Of a DNA stretch of 46,143 bases, positions 14,401-23,780 are shown piece after piece. Positions within the stretch are counted from its first letter, which is position 1. Each line of letters opens with the position of its first letter. Source of the DNA: Microcaldota archaeon. Its GTDB lineage: Archaea; Micrarchaeota; Micrarchaeia; Anstonellales; Bilamarchaeaceae. Position numbers and translations under genes: made by a program. The notes beneath the pieces are model-generated. The model made no database searches and had not been told where the DNA came from. It was given only the letters and a program-made list of their open reading frames with translations. Location: contig JAUWMC010000004.1 in the NCBI GenBank assembly GCA_030613375.1, positions 1 to 46,143 of the forward strand, read 5' to 3'.

Positions 14401-14473
14401 TCCCACCTAGGACATATAATGAGTTGGTTTTCCACTTCCATTTTCGAGATAAGGGGATTGCTACAATCGGTTT

Positions 14474-17239
14474 TCATTTCAACCTTTCTTCAATCATCTT
14501 CTTTTCTTTTTCGGTTATTCCATAAATTCTGTAGATCTTATCATCTATCTCTGTATCGATTTTGAGTATCTCCTGCTCAATCCTAAATTTTTCATCAGTT
14601 TGTTTATCCTTCAGAACGTTGTTCCTTTCGACCAAATGCCTCAATTTATCCACTAAAACGACTATTTCTTCTTGTTTCACCATATTGGAAATCTTAATAG
14701 GAAATAATTTGGCATTTTGTATCAATATTTTCTGGAACAGCCTTTTGGACTTGTCCAGAAACTTTTCCCTATGATAAAAATTGATTAATTTTGAATTGAG
14801 CAATGCTAAGACATACTTAATCCTAACCTGGTTCTCATCACGGATAAGAATATTAAAGGCAACTTGTGAGTTGTAAAGTTCTAATTCAGAGTATCCAGCG
14901 TATATTCTAGGTGGTTTTCCACTCACAATCTGCCTGATAAGAATACGTGGTCTGGTGAAAAACCTCTCTTCTCTGGGAGCACCTAACTTGTTTCCATACT
15001 TGATCCAATTTTCCCCATTCCAGAACACACCATAACGCAAGATATCCCCCCCTGAAAGCAGTCGTTTAAACGTAGAATCTTTTTGATGATTTGCATGGAA
15101 TACCCTTGTTTTAATCTGTTCCTGAGTATGTCCTTTGTACTTATCATAAGGTGTTAATCCCAATGAAAAATCAGCAACTTTAATCAAAGGTACTGTGTCC
15201 TGCACTATCTTCCTTAATACTGAACTAACCTTTTCATCTGCAAATATGTTAAATACTTTTTTTTCGTTTTTATCCCAACCCCTCTGATTTACTGTTAATG
15301 TTTGATTAGCAGTTTCTTTAGAGATTAAATCGATCTTCCCATCACTATCATATAATAATATCTGTGTCTTGTTAATCTTCATCGAATCTTTCTTTTTAAA
15401 GATTAGAATTATGGTCTCCACTTTAGCCCCTTCAAAAACATTATCCGGCATTCTTACTATCTTGACTAAATTTGTGGTTTCCATTAAAAACCGCCGTATT
15501 TTTTCGTATGAGCTATTAAATAAAATCGAATTCGGGATAATAAATCCAAAATAGCCTCCTTTTTTGAGTAATTTGACACAACGTTCAACGAATAGAGAAT
15601 AGAGATTTATTCTGTTTTCAGCGGTTTTATATCCACTGAATAAAGCAGCAACTTGATCTGGAGGCAACGTTTTTATGTCTACATATGGGGGATTTCCAAC
15701 AATAATGTCAAAACCTCCCTCCGCCATTATCCCTTCGAACTCAGAATCCCAATTAAACGCTTTGTCCCCTGCAACCTCAGCATCATCAATTAAAGAATTT
15801 CCAACCTTCACATTCTTATCAAGAGCAGGAAGGAGGTGCCTTTTCTCAGCAGCCTTCAAAAGCAAATTCAACCGAGAAATCTCCACCGCCTTCTCATCCA
15901 AATCCACTCCATAAACATTATCGCGAAGAATCTCAATCTTCTTAGTAATCGGAACCCCATCTCCTCCAAGCTTACTCTGCCCATACTTCCCTTTCAACTT
16001 CCGTGCCCAATACGAATCCAGCTCATCAAAAACCCTCAAAAGAAAAGAGCCCGAACCACACGCAGGATCCAAAACCTTAATGTTCGCAACAGTCTCCGCC
16101 CGTTTCCCCTTGATATGCTCCCCAACAGTATTCTTCACTATATAATCCACAACATAAGTTGGAGTATAATAAATTCCCTGTTCTTTCCTTTTCTTATGCG
16201 ATTTCTCAACTTTAGCCCTTTTAGCAGTCTTCTTCAAAAGATGCCCCAGATACTGCTCATACATATTCCCCAAAACATCTGCATTTATAGCAGAAAAATC
16301 ATAGTGAATTGAACCATCCGAAGTTCGATACGTCCCCCGAATAACATCCATTAAAACATCATTATCTATCTTAAGATCTTCAGAAAAGTGCCCAGAAGCA
16401 AACAACTTACTATTAAACGCCTTATCATACTCCCGAAACAACTCATTCAAAGCATCAATTACCTTCCCCCTTTTACGCGATTCAAAATCACGCACCAACT
16501 CAATTAATTTAGGACCAACAGAAATACGACGATCCTCCGCAGTACGAACAAATACCAAACGGTCTAGAATCCTCTGTACAGCCTCATCCAGCTCATCTGA
16601 GGAGATATCATACTTAGAGTTATGCTTTACAATATCCTTGCTTAAAGCACCCCTCCAACGCATCATATCCTCAAAAATCTGCTTTCCAACTGGAGTTTTC
16701 ATCCGTTTCTTTCCTACTTTTAGGGCTTCGGCACTCAATTTGCCTTCTTCCATACTTTCCCTGGAGAGCAACCAAAGTTCCTCAAAACGCGGAACATACT
16801 CATAATGGGCAAATTCCTTGAATTTGTTAATGGAGGGGTCCCCAGTGTACTTCCACTCAGCATTGAACACCTTCAGACCTTCAAAATCAGTCAAAATGGC
16901 CCAGGCACAATCCTTATGCCAAGAATAATCTATGGCCTGCTTGGAGAATATGGGGTCATTCAGGTCTGCCTTGACTCTTTTAGCTTCTACAAAGAATTTA
17001 GGTATTCCATTTATTCTAAAACCATAATCTACTCGTTTTTTGGAAATATTCTCTTCCATTGAAACTTCATCTGAAACTGCTGAGAAGTCCCAACCAAGGG
17101 CTTCGAATAAGGGCTGAATATAACGGGTTTTGGTCTCTTCTTCAGAGTACTTGTTGGCTTTTCCGCTTTCTAAATCTTTTTTGAAATGTTCAACTAGTTT
17201 GGATACCCTCTCTTTAGCGTCAGCCTTAGAAATAGTCAT
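14474..17239 (-). CDS. Type IIG restriction-modification enzyme (Eco57I-like, single chain)
   Basis: A 921-residue fused endonuclease-methyltransferase. Residues 1-150 form a type I HsdR-N-like PD-(D/E)XK nuclease with D71 and E85-A-K87 (VDYGF...FFVEAK). Residues 150-380 are a helical linker. The N6-adenine methyltransferase core has DPACGSGSFLL at 391-401 and NPPY at 516-519. The C-terminal 300 residues are the target-recognition region. It methylates and cuts the same site without a separate specificity subunit. It is complete, with no frameshift, and is transcribed divergently from the PD-(D/E)XK-like gene across a 54-bp gap with TATA-like elements for both. Confidence 0.9.
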   Translation of the reverse strand: MTISKADAKERVSKLVEHFKKDLESGKANKYSEEETKTRYIQPLFEALGWDFSAVSDEVSMEENISKKRVDYGFRINGIPKFFVEAKRVKADLNDPIFSKQAIDYSWHKDCAWAILTDFEGLKVFNAEWKYTGDPSINKFKEFAHYEYVPRFEELWLLSRESMEEGKLSAEALKVGKKRMKTPVGKQIFEDMMRWRGALSKDIVKHNSKYDISSDELDEAVQRILDRLVFVRTAEDRRISVGPKLIELVRDFESRKRGKVIDALNELFREYDKAFNSKLFASGHFSEDLKIDNDVLMDVIRGTYRTSDGSIHYDFSAINADVLGNMYEQYLGHLLKKTAKRAKVEKSHKKRKEQGIYYTPTYVVDYIVKNTVGEHIKGKRAETVANIKVLDPACGSGSFLLRVFDELDSYWARKLKGKYGQSKLGGDGVPITKKIEILRDNVYGVDLDEKAVEISRLNLLLKAAEKRHLLPALDKNVKVGNSLIDDAEVAGDKAFNWDSEFEGIMAEGGFDIIVGNPPYVDIKTLPPDQVAALFSGYKTAENRINLYSLFVERCVKLLKKGGYFGFIIPNSILFNSSYEKIRRFLMETTNLVKIVRMPDNVFEGAKVETIILIFKKKDSMKINKTQILLYDSDGKIDLISKETANQTLTVNQRGWDKNEKKVFNIFADEKVSSVLRKIVQDTVPLIKVADFSLGLTPYDKYKGHTQEQIKTRVFHANHQKDSTFKRLLSGGDILRYGVFWNGENWIKYGNKLGAPREERFFTRPRILIRQIVSGKPPRIYAGYSELELYNSQVAFNILIRDENQVRIKYVLALLNSKLINFYHREKFLDKSKRLFQKILIQNAKLFPIKISNMVKQEEIVVLVDKLRHLVERNNVLKDKQTDEKFRIEQEILKIDTEIDDKIYRIYGITEKEKKMIEERLK

Positions 17240-17260
17240 AAAATGGCTTCTGCGAGAGCA

Positions 17261-17276
17261 TTTAAAAGGTTTATAG
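17261..17276. promoter_or_regulatory. Divergent promoter between type IIG and PD-(D/E)XK-like genes
   Basis: TTTAAAAG (17,261-17,268) is centred about 29 nt before the plus-strand ATG at 17,294, and CTATAAAC read on the other strand (17,269-17,276) about 33 nt before the minus-strand ATG at 17,239. Both genes could therefore be controlled from one short region with near-leaderless transcripts. Confidence 0.45.
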
Positions 17277-17293
17277 AATCATAATAATGCCCT

Positions 17294-18748
17294 ATGAGTA
17301 AAAAAAGTCTGGGCGAAGCTAAAGCGCATAAAAACTTAGTAAGGAAAACAAAGGAACTATTAAGCGAGTATGGATTTTTTATACTTGATTCGGACAAAGA
17401 GATGCTGAAGTATCTTAGAGAAACATATAGATATGCCCATAAGACAGTTCCCGATTTAATCTGTGTTCAGAATAAAGCCCAAGAGAATAATAAATCTATG
17501 TCTGATTTTATAATAGAAGTAAAAAGTGGAAAAAATCTGACTTGTGATGATGAAAAACAACTAAAAAACTTCTCATCTTGCATCTCAACATATCTTTTGG
17601 TAGAACGTGAAAATAGCAAAATTCTCCAGAGGCATAAAAAAAGTAAAATTAGATCACAAGTTGGCTTATTAGTGTTTGATAAAAAGAGGAGGATTCTGGA
17701 ACAATGTTGCCCCGCTTTCTTAAATATAGTTAATTTTAAAGGTAAGAAACAGAAACTCCCACATAGAATACTTGAATTTTTGGTGTGTGACAATCCCATC
17801 TGCCTAGATGGAATGGATTATGTGCTTTTTACTGACCGCAACCCCCATGCCCTTAAAAATTCGTTTTATTCGGATGGCAAAGAACACACAACAGCACATT
17901 ATTTAGATTACGGTAAATTTGGGGGGTCTTGGAAGCACTTTAAAAATGAATTCGTTAATTCGTTGCATAAATTATTCAAAAGCAAAAAAATTACTAACTC
18001 TAATTCGCTTTGGGGATTCTCTATAGGGTTATCGCAACATTCCTCCCACAAAACGGTTTTTGGTTATGGTCTTCCCAGTTTTATAGTAATGTTGGAGCGG
18101 ATAGTGAAAAACCATGACACTGGATCCCAAAAGAGACCAAACTTACGAACATTAGATGATCAATGTATATCAGAACCTTGGCACAACACAGACTTTTTCT
18201 TTTACACTTTTTTTGAAACTGAGAAAGGAGCAGAAAACTTACAATATATCCGTGGAAAACTAGATTTTCTCAAACAACGAGGGAGAAAAGCCAGATTAGT
18301 AAAAGCATCTATAGAGGATAGCTATTATTTTTCAGATTTGATCCACACTAGCTTTATCCAAGAATTCTCGGAATACCTTGGAATCAATCCTTTCTTTCAA
18401 ATAGATGGAATAGACTTGTTGCTGGCTGACCCTCAATTCAAAAAGACAAAGACCGTTACGATCGAAAACCCAAAATCCATTTGGTACCTTACTGAAATAA
18501 CTGAGTGGGGAGATATAAACAGAATCTTTTTCATGGGAACCATTAACAATCAGCAAGTAGGTTTGACCAGCTACGACCCAAAAATAATCCAACGTGTGCT
18601 TTTGGGTAGAAAAATGCGGGCACTATTCAGAAGACCGAAACAGAGAGTTTTTCGCTTTGATGGCCCTACTGGGATTAGCCCATGCATAGAAGTGGAAGCC
18701 ATACATGGAGTTAGGAAAAAGTCTCAACCCATTAAAAAGAAGAGATAG
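17294..18748 (+). CDS. Putative PD-(D/E)XK nuclease-domain protein, 484 aa
   Basis: Not a family I recognise. The N-terminal 90 residues contain the core of a PD-(D/E)XK nuclease: helix with KNLVRKTKELL, then VPDLI (P53, D54), and IIEVKSG (E75, K77). The remaining 390 residues show no known motif but contain many aromatic and His residues and a compact basic C-terminus (KSQPIKKKR). It is divergently paired with a type IIG restriction enzyme inside the island, so a defence or restriction role is likely by association. Composition is AT-rich like the rest of the island. Start ATG at 17,294 is supported by the TATA box and by loss of the frame upstream. Confidence 0.6.
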   Translation: MSKKSLGEAKAHKNLVRKTKELLSEYGFFILDSDKEMLKYLRETYRYAHKTVPDLICVQNKAQENNKSMSDFIIEVKSGKNLTCDDEKQLKNFSSCISTYLLVERENSKILQRHKKSKIRSQVGLLVFDKKRRILEQCCPAFLNIVNFKGKKQKLPHRILEFLVCDNPICLDGMDYVLFTDRNPHALKNSFYSDGKEHTTAHYLDYGKFGGSWKHFKNEFVNSLHKLFKSKKITNSNSLWGFSIGLSQHSSHKTVFGYGLPSFIVMLERIVKNHDTGSQKRPNLRTLDDQCISEPWHNTDFFFYTFFETEKGAENLQYIRGKLDFLKQRGRKARLVKASIEDSYYFSDLIHTSFIQEFSEYLGINPFFQIDGIDLLLADPQFKKTKTVTIENPKSIWYLTEITEWGDINRIFFMGTINNQQVGLTSYDPKIIQRVLLGRKMRALFRRPKQRVFRFDGPTGISPCIEVEAIHGVRKKSQPIKKKR

Positions 18749-18842
18749 CTAGTTGCAGCATGAGACTCTGTTAATTGGATCTGCAGTCCGAATGATTCAT
18801 ACTATGAGGAAAAAACTATTCATATGTTTTGGTGGGTTTTTC

Positions 18843-20489
18843 CTATTTTTTATCTACGGCTCCACCCTTCTTTGTGTATTCTCGGATGGCTTTCTTGAAT
18901 TTACTTTCAACGAAGTGTTTCACGTCATCGTTATCGTATTCTCTAAAGAAATCATGTACTGAGATAAACATTGTTTTATCGTTTCTAATACGGAGCAACG
19001 CTCCCTTCTCATCAAATTTTTTGTCTTTGATATAGATTTTTCTGCATTTTTGTGCCTCGGATTTTTTGTCATGGAATAACAAAACTAAACCGCACAAGAC
19101 AATTATGTCTGAAAGATGTTCTCGCATTTTCTTATTGCCAGCGAGTATCCTTCCTTCCAACTCATCAAATTCTTCCAACTTCTGCGAGATAAAGTATATG
19201 TTATATGACATTCGTGCAATCTCAAGTGCATTCTCATCATTTGGCAGTTGGATTGAATGAACGTGCCTTAATCCATCAACTAGATAACTGATAAAGTTCA
19301 GGGGTTCATATGGATAAGTTTCAAGTAAATCGATAATAAACTCCTCACTAAAGAAACTTCTCATTGCCATAGCAAATGACTTCCACTTTGGCATTCTGAT
19401 AAAATTTTCAAAGTACCTCCTGAAAGAATATCTATGCCTCTTGGTCCATGCCTTCCGGTTTAGCGAATAGAGCATTACTTTTTTGAATGATTTGAGCACC
19501 AATTCCGTTTCATGGTGATTGCCCTCGTAGTTAAGGGACTTAGTTCCAATCGAAGTGAGTGCCCGAAGAATATAATCTGACATATTAACCATATTTTTAT
19601 CAAGTGAAATCATAAAAGCAGACTCCAAAGCAGTAAGAATCTCTTCTAAAAACCAGCTTGTATGGAGGTACATACTAGATTCATCAGAATGGGACGTTAG
19701 ATGTTCATTTTTGAATTCCCAGTTTGTGCTAACATAAAATTTCGCTATATCATGCAATCCATCTATACATCGTTTAATTAGTACCTTGTCCCTGACTTCT
19801 ATAGAATTAATTAATAAGAATTCAAATTCCTGCAACCTATTCTCCACCGAAGGAATGTCCTTTTTTTCAACCGAATGAAATAAGTCATTTTCTAGCTTCT
19901 GTATGACATGGATTCTATCAACTATTCGTTGACATCTAAAAACAAAGAATGGCAATGAAAGAATGCTAGCTAAGATAAATACTAATGAGATTATTTTTGC
20001 CCCCTCGATAACCCATGCTAAGCTTATTAGACTAAGAGTCAGTGTGAAGATATAAATGATGAAAAGAGGTAAAAGAATCCAGTCCTTCAAGAAGAAGTCC
20101 ATATCTAAAAAGATATATCTCTTCGAGTTAGATTCATAATAAAAAAATAAAACTGCTACTGAAAGTGCCAGCAAAGCGGCTAATATCTCTGCCCCCGTGA
20201 TTATTGCATTATCATCGGGCACATGAATGCTAGGGATGGATAGAATGTTTGGAGTATTATATACATGATATGCTAATCCTAGAACAAACAGCAATATGAT
20301 GATGCCCAGTGTTATATGCAAGGGGTCGGTCGCCGTTTTTGTGTTAACTCCATGTCGTTTTAGATCTTGTTTAGAAAAAAGTATGTCTGTTTGAACCTGA
20401 TCTGGATTTACGAGGTATTTCTCGAATTTATCATACACCATCTGCTTGTATGGAATGTAAAATATAAGCTTATCACTGTGATGCACCAT
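18843..20489 (-). CDS. Large membrane protein with cytoplasmic helical domain
   Basis: A 548-residue protein of unknown function. Four or more membrane helices fall between about residues 58 and 185 in two hairpins; the remaining 360 residues are soluble, alpha-helical and charge-rich, without catalytic motifs that I can name. The topology is reminiscent of uncharacterised membrane proteins in archaeal defence islands. The ATG at 20,489 lies only about 15 nt from a TATTTAAATA palindrome; if that is its promoter, the ATG at 20,441 is the better start. It is separated from the upstream gene cluster by convergent transcription and from RNase J by a divergent promoter. Confidence 0.6.
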   Translation of the reverse strand: MVHHSDKLIFYIPYKQMVYDKFEKYLVNPDQVQTDILFSKQDLKRHGVNTKTATDPLHITLGIIILLFVLGLAYHVYNTPNILSIPSIHVPDDNAIITGAEILAALLALSVAVLFFYYESNSKRYIFLDMDFFLKDWILLPLFIIYIFTLTLSLISLAWVIEGAKIISLVFILASILSLPFFVFRCQRIVDRIHVIQKLENDLFHSVEKKDIPSVENRLQEFEFLLINSIEVRDKVLIKRCIDGLHDIAKFYVSTNWEFKNEHLTSHSDESSMYLHTSWFLEEILTALESAFMISLDKNMVNMSDYILRALTSIGTKSLNYEGNHHETELVLKSFKKVMLYSLNRKAWTKRHRYSFRRYFENFIRMPKWKSFAMAMRSFFSEEFIIDLLETYPYEPLNFISYLVDGLRHVHSIQLPNDENALEIARMSYNIYFISQKLEEFDELEGRILAGNKKMREHLSDIIVLCGLVLLFHDKKSEAQKCRKIYIKDKKFDEKGALLRIRNDKTMFISVHDFFREYDNDDVKHFVESKFKKAIREYTKKGGAVDKK

Positions 20490-20500
20490 ACTCCAGGTTT

Positions 20501-20510
20501 TATTTAAATA
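20501..20510. promoter_or_regulatory. Palindromic TATA box between divergent genes
   Basis: TATTTAAATA is a perfect palindrome and can bind TBP in either direction. Its centre is 26-27 nt before the ATG at 20,532, giving a leaderless RNase J mRNA. Confidence 0.5.
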
Positions 20511-20531
20511 TTTTACATGTGCAACGTAAGT

Positions 20532-21890
20532 ATGACTTCTTTAACGTTTTATGGCGGCGCAGGAGAAATCGGCGGAAACAAGATTCTCCTGGAAGACAAA
20601 GATGCCAAAATCTACCTGGACTTCGGCCAAGAGTTCAACTTTGGAGAGGAGTATTTCTGGGAGTATTTGCAGCCAAGAGGAGCAAATGGATTGGAGGTTT
20701 ATTTTGAGTTTGGATTGCTGCCGGAAGTGGAGAAGCTCTACTCGAGGAAGAAGCTAGAGAGGACCAAGCTAAAGTACCAGGAGCCGGACGTAGATGGAGT
20801 AATCATAAGCCACATACACTCGGACCACATGGGCCACCTTCCCTTCCTGGATGAGGGGATTCCGGTTTACATGGGGCACGGGACGCACAAATTAGCAGAG
20901 ATATACCATAAATTATACCCTTCATTCTTCAATATAGGCACGCACTCAAGCATAACGCACTTCAGGTCAAGGGAGAAGTTCAAAGTAAAGCACCTGGAGG
21001 TAGAGCCCATCCATGTAGAACATTCCGCCCCGGGGGCTTACGGGTTCATAATCAAAACAAGCAAGGGAAATATTGTATATACCGGGGATTTCAGGATTCA
21101 TGGCCCAAGGAAGGACATGACTGAGGAGTTCATAAAGAAGGCAAAGGAGGCAAAGCCGTATGCTTTGATATGCGAAGGGACAAGGATGGAGCAGGAGAGT
21201 GAGCATAATTTCACTGAGAAAGAGGTGGAGGAGCGGGTTTCAGGGATTGTTTCCGGGTCTAAAGGGTTGGTGTTCGGGTACTTCGCAATGAGCAATATAG
21301 ACCGCTTTATGAGTTTTTACAGGGCTGCAAAGGAGAACGGGAGAATGCTGGTGATTGATACCAGGCTTGCATACGTGGTGCAGGAGATGAGGGAGAAGAT
21401 TCCGGTGCTTCCGGATGTAATGAAAGACAGGAACATAAGGGTGTATTACAGGCTGGCGAAATCCTGCACTTTTACTGAAAAGGACTATTATGTGTGGGAA
21501 AGGGAATTTATGGAGAATATGGTTACTTATGAGGAGATAAAGAAAAATCCTTCAGAGTATTTAGTGCATTTGAATTTCAACCGTTTAATTGAATTGGTTT
21601 ATTTGCAGCCTTCTGAAGCTGATTTTATTTACTCTAGTTCTGAGCACTTTTTGGAAGGCGAGGGGAACGAAGAGGAGAGAAAACGCTGGGAAGCGTGGAT
21701 GAAGCATTTTGGGATTAAGTTTCATAAGGCGCACTGCTCCGGGCACGCTTCCAAAAAGGATTTAGAAAGAGTTATTAAGGAGATAAATCCTGAAGTTTTG
21801 ATTCCAGTGCATACGAACGTTCCTGAGGCGTTTAAGGAGTTTCATTCTAATGTGAAGATTCCTACGAAAGGGGAAAGACTGGAACTATAG
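20532..21890 (+). CDS. Archaeal RNase J-like beta-CASP metallo-beta-lactamase
   Basis: A 452-residue beta-CASP ribonuclease of the RNase J type, expected to degrade or mature RNA 5' to 3' in the cytoplasm. The zinc motif HIHSDHMGH lies near residues 94-106, further ligand motifs are HVEHSAPGA and YTGDFRIHG, and the C-terminal beta-CASP motifs appear as SGHASKKD and PVHTN. The start at 20,532 is chosen from the TATA spacing; an ATG at 20,517 in frame adds five residues. The coding sequence is intact. Its last 120 bp occur again in truncated form at several downstream positions (23.6, 24.9, 26.1, 26.7 and 27.1 kb), making its 3' end the apparent boundary of an accessory array. Confidence 0.9.
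   Translation: MTSLTFYGGAGEIGGNKILLEDKDAKIYLDFGQEFNFGEEYFWEYLQPRGANGLEVYFEFGLLPEVEKLYSRKKLERTKLKYQEPDVDGVIISHIHSDHMGHLPFLDEGIPVYMGHGTHKLAEIYHKLYPSFFNIGTHSSITHFRSREKFKVKHLEVEPIHVEHSAPGAYGFIIKTSKGNIVYTGDFRIHGPRKDMTEEFIKKAKEAKPYALICEGTRMEQESEHNFTEKEVEERVSGIVSGSKGLVFGYFAMSNIDRFMSFYRAAKENGRMLVIDTRLAYVVQEMREKIPVLPDVMKDRNIRVYYRLAKSCTFTEKDYYVWEREFMENMVTYEEIKKNPSEYLVHLNFNRLIELVYLQPSEADFIYSSSEHFLEGEGNEEERKRWEAWMKHFGIKFHKAHCSGHASKKDLERVIKEINPEVLIPVHTNVPEAFKEFHSNVKIPTKGERLEL
21771..21890 (+). repeat. RNase J 3'-end repeat, parental copy
   Basis: The last 40 codons of the RNase J gene, encoding the segment from RVIKEINPEVL through the C-terminal GERLEL. This is the reference for the dispersed copies downstream. 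Confidence 0.95.
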
Positions 21891-21920
21891 TGGAAACACC
21901 GGAAAGCTACCCTCACTAGG

Positions 21921-21930
21921 TATTTAACTA
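21921..21930 (+). promoter_or_regulatory. TATA box of the small antitoxin-like gene
   Basis: TATTTAACTA, in a leader (21,866-21,965) that closely matches the leader of the RelB-like gene at 26,094-26,190, including the AGGTGAAAG ribosome site. Confidence 0.45.
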
Positions 21931-21962
21931 AGACATGGGCAATAGTTTTCAGGTGAAAGGAG

Positions 21963-22091
21963 ATGAAAAAGAATGTAACAATCCCTATTGAGGAGTACAG
22001 GAAACTGAAAAGATGTAAGGAGATTGTGCTTCATATTGAAGAGGAAATTCGTGAATTTCGGGAAGAGTTCGCAGAAAAAGCAAGGGAGTAG
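21963..22091 (+). CDS. Small antitoxin-like protein, 42 aa, no partner
   Basis: A 42-residue peptide starting MKKNVTIPIEEYRKLKRC and continuing as a charged helix. The N-terminal beta-strand-like segment with IPIEEYRKLK resembles short archaeal VapB/RelB-type antitoxins. A GGTGAAAGGAG ribosome site precedes the ATG. No toxin gene follows on this strand; the next gene is a convergent ATPase. It shares promoter and leader sequence with the antitoxin-like gene at 26,191, so it may be an orphan left after toxin loss. Confidence 0.5.
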   Translation: MKKNVTIPIEEYRKLKRCKEIVLHIEEEIREFREEFAEKARE

Positions 22092-22164
22092 AGATATCTA
22101 CCAAATTATTATGGTGCAAAAATAGAATAATGTGAACCCCACCTTTGCATCAACCTGGGCAGAT

Positions 22165-23538
22165 TCAAAGCCCGAAATCCCCCATGTCAAAAACCAAAAA
22201 TCCTTCTTTTTTCAGTTTTTCCTTGTTTTTGATGCTTTTTGCAACCAGGCAGTATTTGGGCTTTAGTTTCGTTTCCATAAAAGAGGATGTTTCCACCAGC
22301 TTCTCCAGTACCCTGCGGGCCTTGGAATAATCCAGCCTTTTCCATTTGAATTCGCAAAAATAGATGGTTTTTCCGGAAACACCGACCAAATCTATCTCAT
22401 ACTGCCCCCCGCCTTTTGATTTGGGTATTTTGCCCCACTGCCTTCCAAAGTTCTCCAGCTTTAGCTTTTCCGCAACGAAGTCCGAGCAGATTATTTCAAA
22501 AGAGCGGCCATAAACAGAATTCAGGTCTGTTTTGACTTTTTTTATGAAATCCGGGGACTTTTTTGCGTATTCTGAATAGTTCTTGTAGATGTATGCAAAC
22601 CAGAATCGGATGAGCGGGTGAGCTATCTCGTAAATTCCCCTTTTTCCCTCAAAGGGCTTCACAAAGCGGATAATTTCAAAATAATTTTTAAGCTCATCAA
22701 CCTGGCGGGTAATGGAAGGCACCGGTTTGTTCAGGTAAGCTGCTATAGAGGAAATTGTGTTGTTTCCCGTTGCTATTGCTTCGAGTATGGAATAATATGT
22801 GCCGCTTCTTCCCCCAAACTCCTGATATAGGATAAGCTTTACTTCATCCTCCAGAACAGCGTTTGGAATGAAAAAAAACTCGTCCAGTATCTTTTCAAAG
22901 GGCTTCCCGCCTAAATCAAAATCTTCGATGGAAACATAATATTTTGGATATCCTCCGAAAACGGAATATGCCTTTATCGTATCTTCGGAAGACAGCTTCA
23001 GGATTTTGCACATTTCCACTATAGAATCAAAGGAAAGCGGGTTAAGCCGAATTGATTTTTTTACCCTTCCGTAGAGTGGCTCCTTGGAATCCTGGAATGA
23101 TTTTTTTAGCAGGCCAAGCAGAGAGCCGGAAAAAAGGATCAGGTTTCCTTCATCCTCATGCAAATCCGCAGTTTTTTGCAGAACTCCCATGATTGAAGGA
23201 TCTATTGCATAGAAGTTCTGGAACTCATCAAAAACAATGGCTCCATTAAACCGTTCAATGAGCACTTTGAAAAAATCCTCCCAGCTGGCTACCTCCTCCA
23301 GCTCGCCCAGCACCTTTTTTTGCTTCAAAAGAGAGGCGTATTCGCGCAGCAGGGATTCAGAAGTTTTATTGCGGTTGACAAAGAAATAAAGTCCTTTGTT
23401 TCCAATGAATTCTAGGAGGAGCCGTGTCTTTCCGACTCTCCGGATTCCATAAAGTGCTACCAGGAAAAGCTTATTTTTTGAAAGTTTCTCCAGTTTTTTC
23501 AGCTCTTCCATTTCGGGTTTTCTCCCTACAAACTTCAT
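22165..23538 (-). CDS. Archaeal AAA ATPase with DUF234 C-terminal domain
   Basis: A 457-residue member of the archaeal ATPase family often found as single genes or pairs in variable regions. Walker A is GIRRVGKTRLL near residues 31-41, Walker B is AIVFDEFQNF near 100-109, followed by a winged-helix region (SSIAAYLNKPVPSITRQVDEL). The DUF234 tail has YEIDLVG and YFCEFKWK, a D...ExK arrangement like a PD-(D/E)XK nuclease. Cellular role is unknown; a DNA-processing or defence role is suspected for the family. The ATG follows AGGTGA. The gene is convergent with the antitoxin-like gene and is followed, past its start side, by RNase J repeat copy A. Confidence 0.85.
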   Translation of the reverse strand: MKFVGRKPEMEELKKLEKLSKNKLFLVALYGIRRVGKTRLLLEFIGNKGLYFFVNRNKTSESLLREYASLLKQKKVLGELEEVASWEDFFKVLIERFNGAIVFDEFQNFYAIDPSIMGVLQKTADLHEDEGNLILFSGSLLGLLKKSFQDSKEPLYGRVKKSIRLNPLSFDSIVEMCKILKLSSEDTIKAYSVFGGYPKYYVSIEDFDLGGKPFEKILDEFFFIPNAVLEDEVKLILYQEFGGRSGTYYSILEAIATGNNTISSIAAYLNKPVPSITRQVDELKNYFEIIRFVKPFEGKRGIYEIAHPLIRFWFAYIYKNYSEYAKKSPDFIKKVKTDLNSVYGRSFEIICSDFVAEKLKLENFGRQWGKIPKSKGGGQYEIDLVGVSGKTIYFCEFKWKRLDYSKARRVLEKLVETSSFMETKLKPKYCLVAKSIKNKEKLKKEGFLVFDMGDFGL

Positions 23539-23630
23539 TTATATTCACCTACTGAATAATTCAATGAATGAATAACTTTAAAAGACTTTCTTAGGCGCTT
23601 TTCCTGTGTAAATGAGGGTAGGTGGAACGG

Positions 23631-23750
23631 GTTATTAAGGAGATAAATCCTGAAGTTTTGATTCCTGTGCATACGAACGTGCCTGAGAAGTTTAAGGAGC
23701 TTCATTCTAATGTGTTGATTCCTAAGAAAGGGGAAAGGCTGGAATTGTAG
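23631..23750 (+). repeat. RNase J 3'-end repeat, copy A
   Basis: A gap-free 120-bp match to 21,771-21,890 with 11 differences (about 91 percent identity), ending in TAG. The reading frame is intact and encodes a variant tail ending HSNVLIPKKGERLEL. There is no start codon or upstream RNase J body, so it is only a gene fragment. Confidence 0.92.
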
Positions 23751-23780
23751 AAAGGAGAAGTGAAAATGGCTTTACTGGCA

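Noticed and set aside
22165-23538. Integrase or transposase role for the DUF234 ATPase to explain the array
   Set aside because: It has no tyrosine-, serine- or DDE-recombinase motifs; family function in integration is not known.
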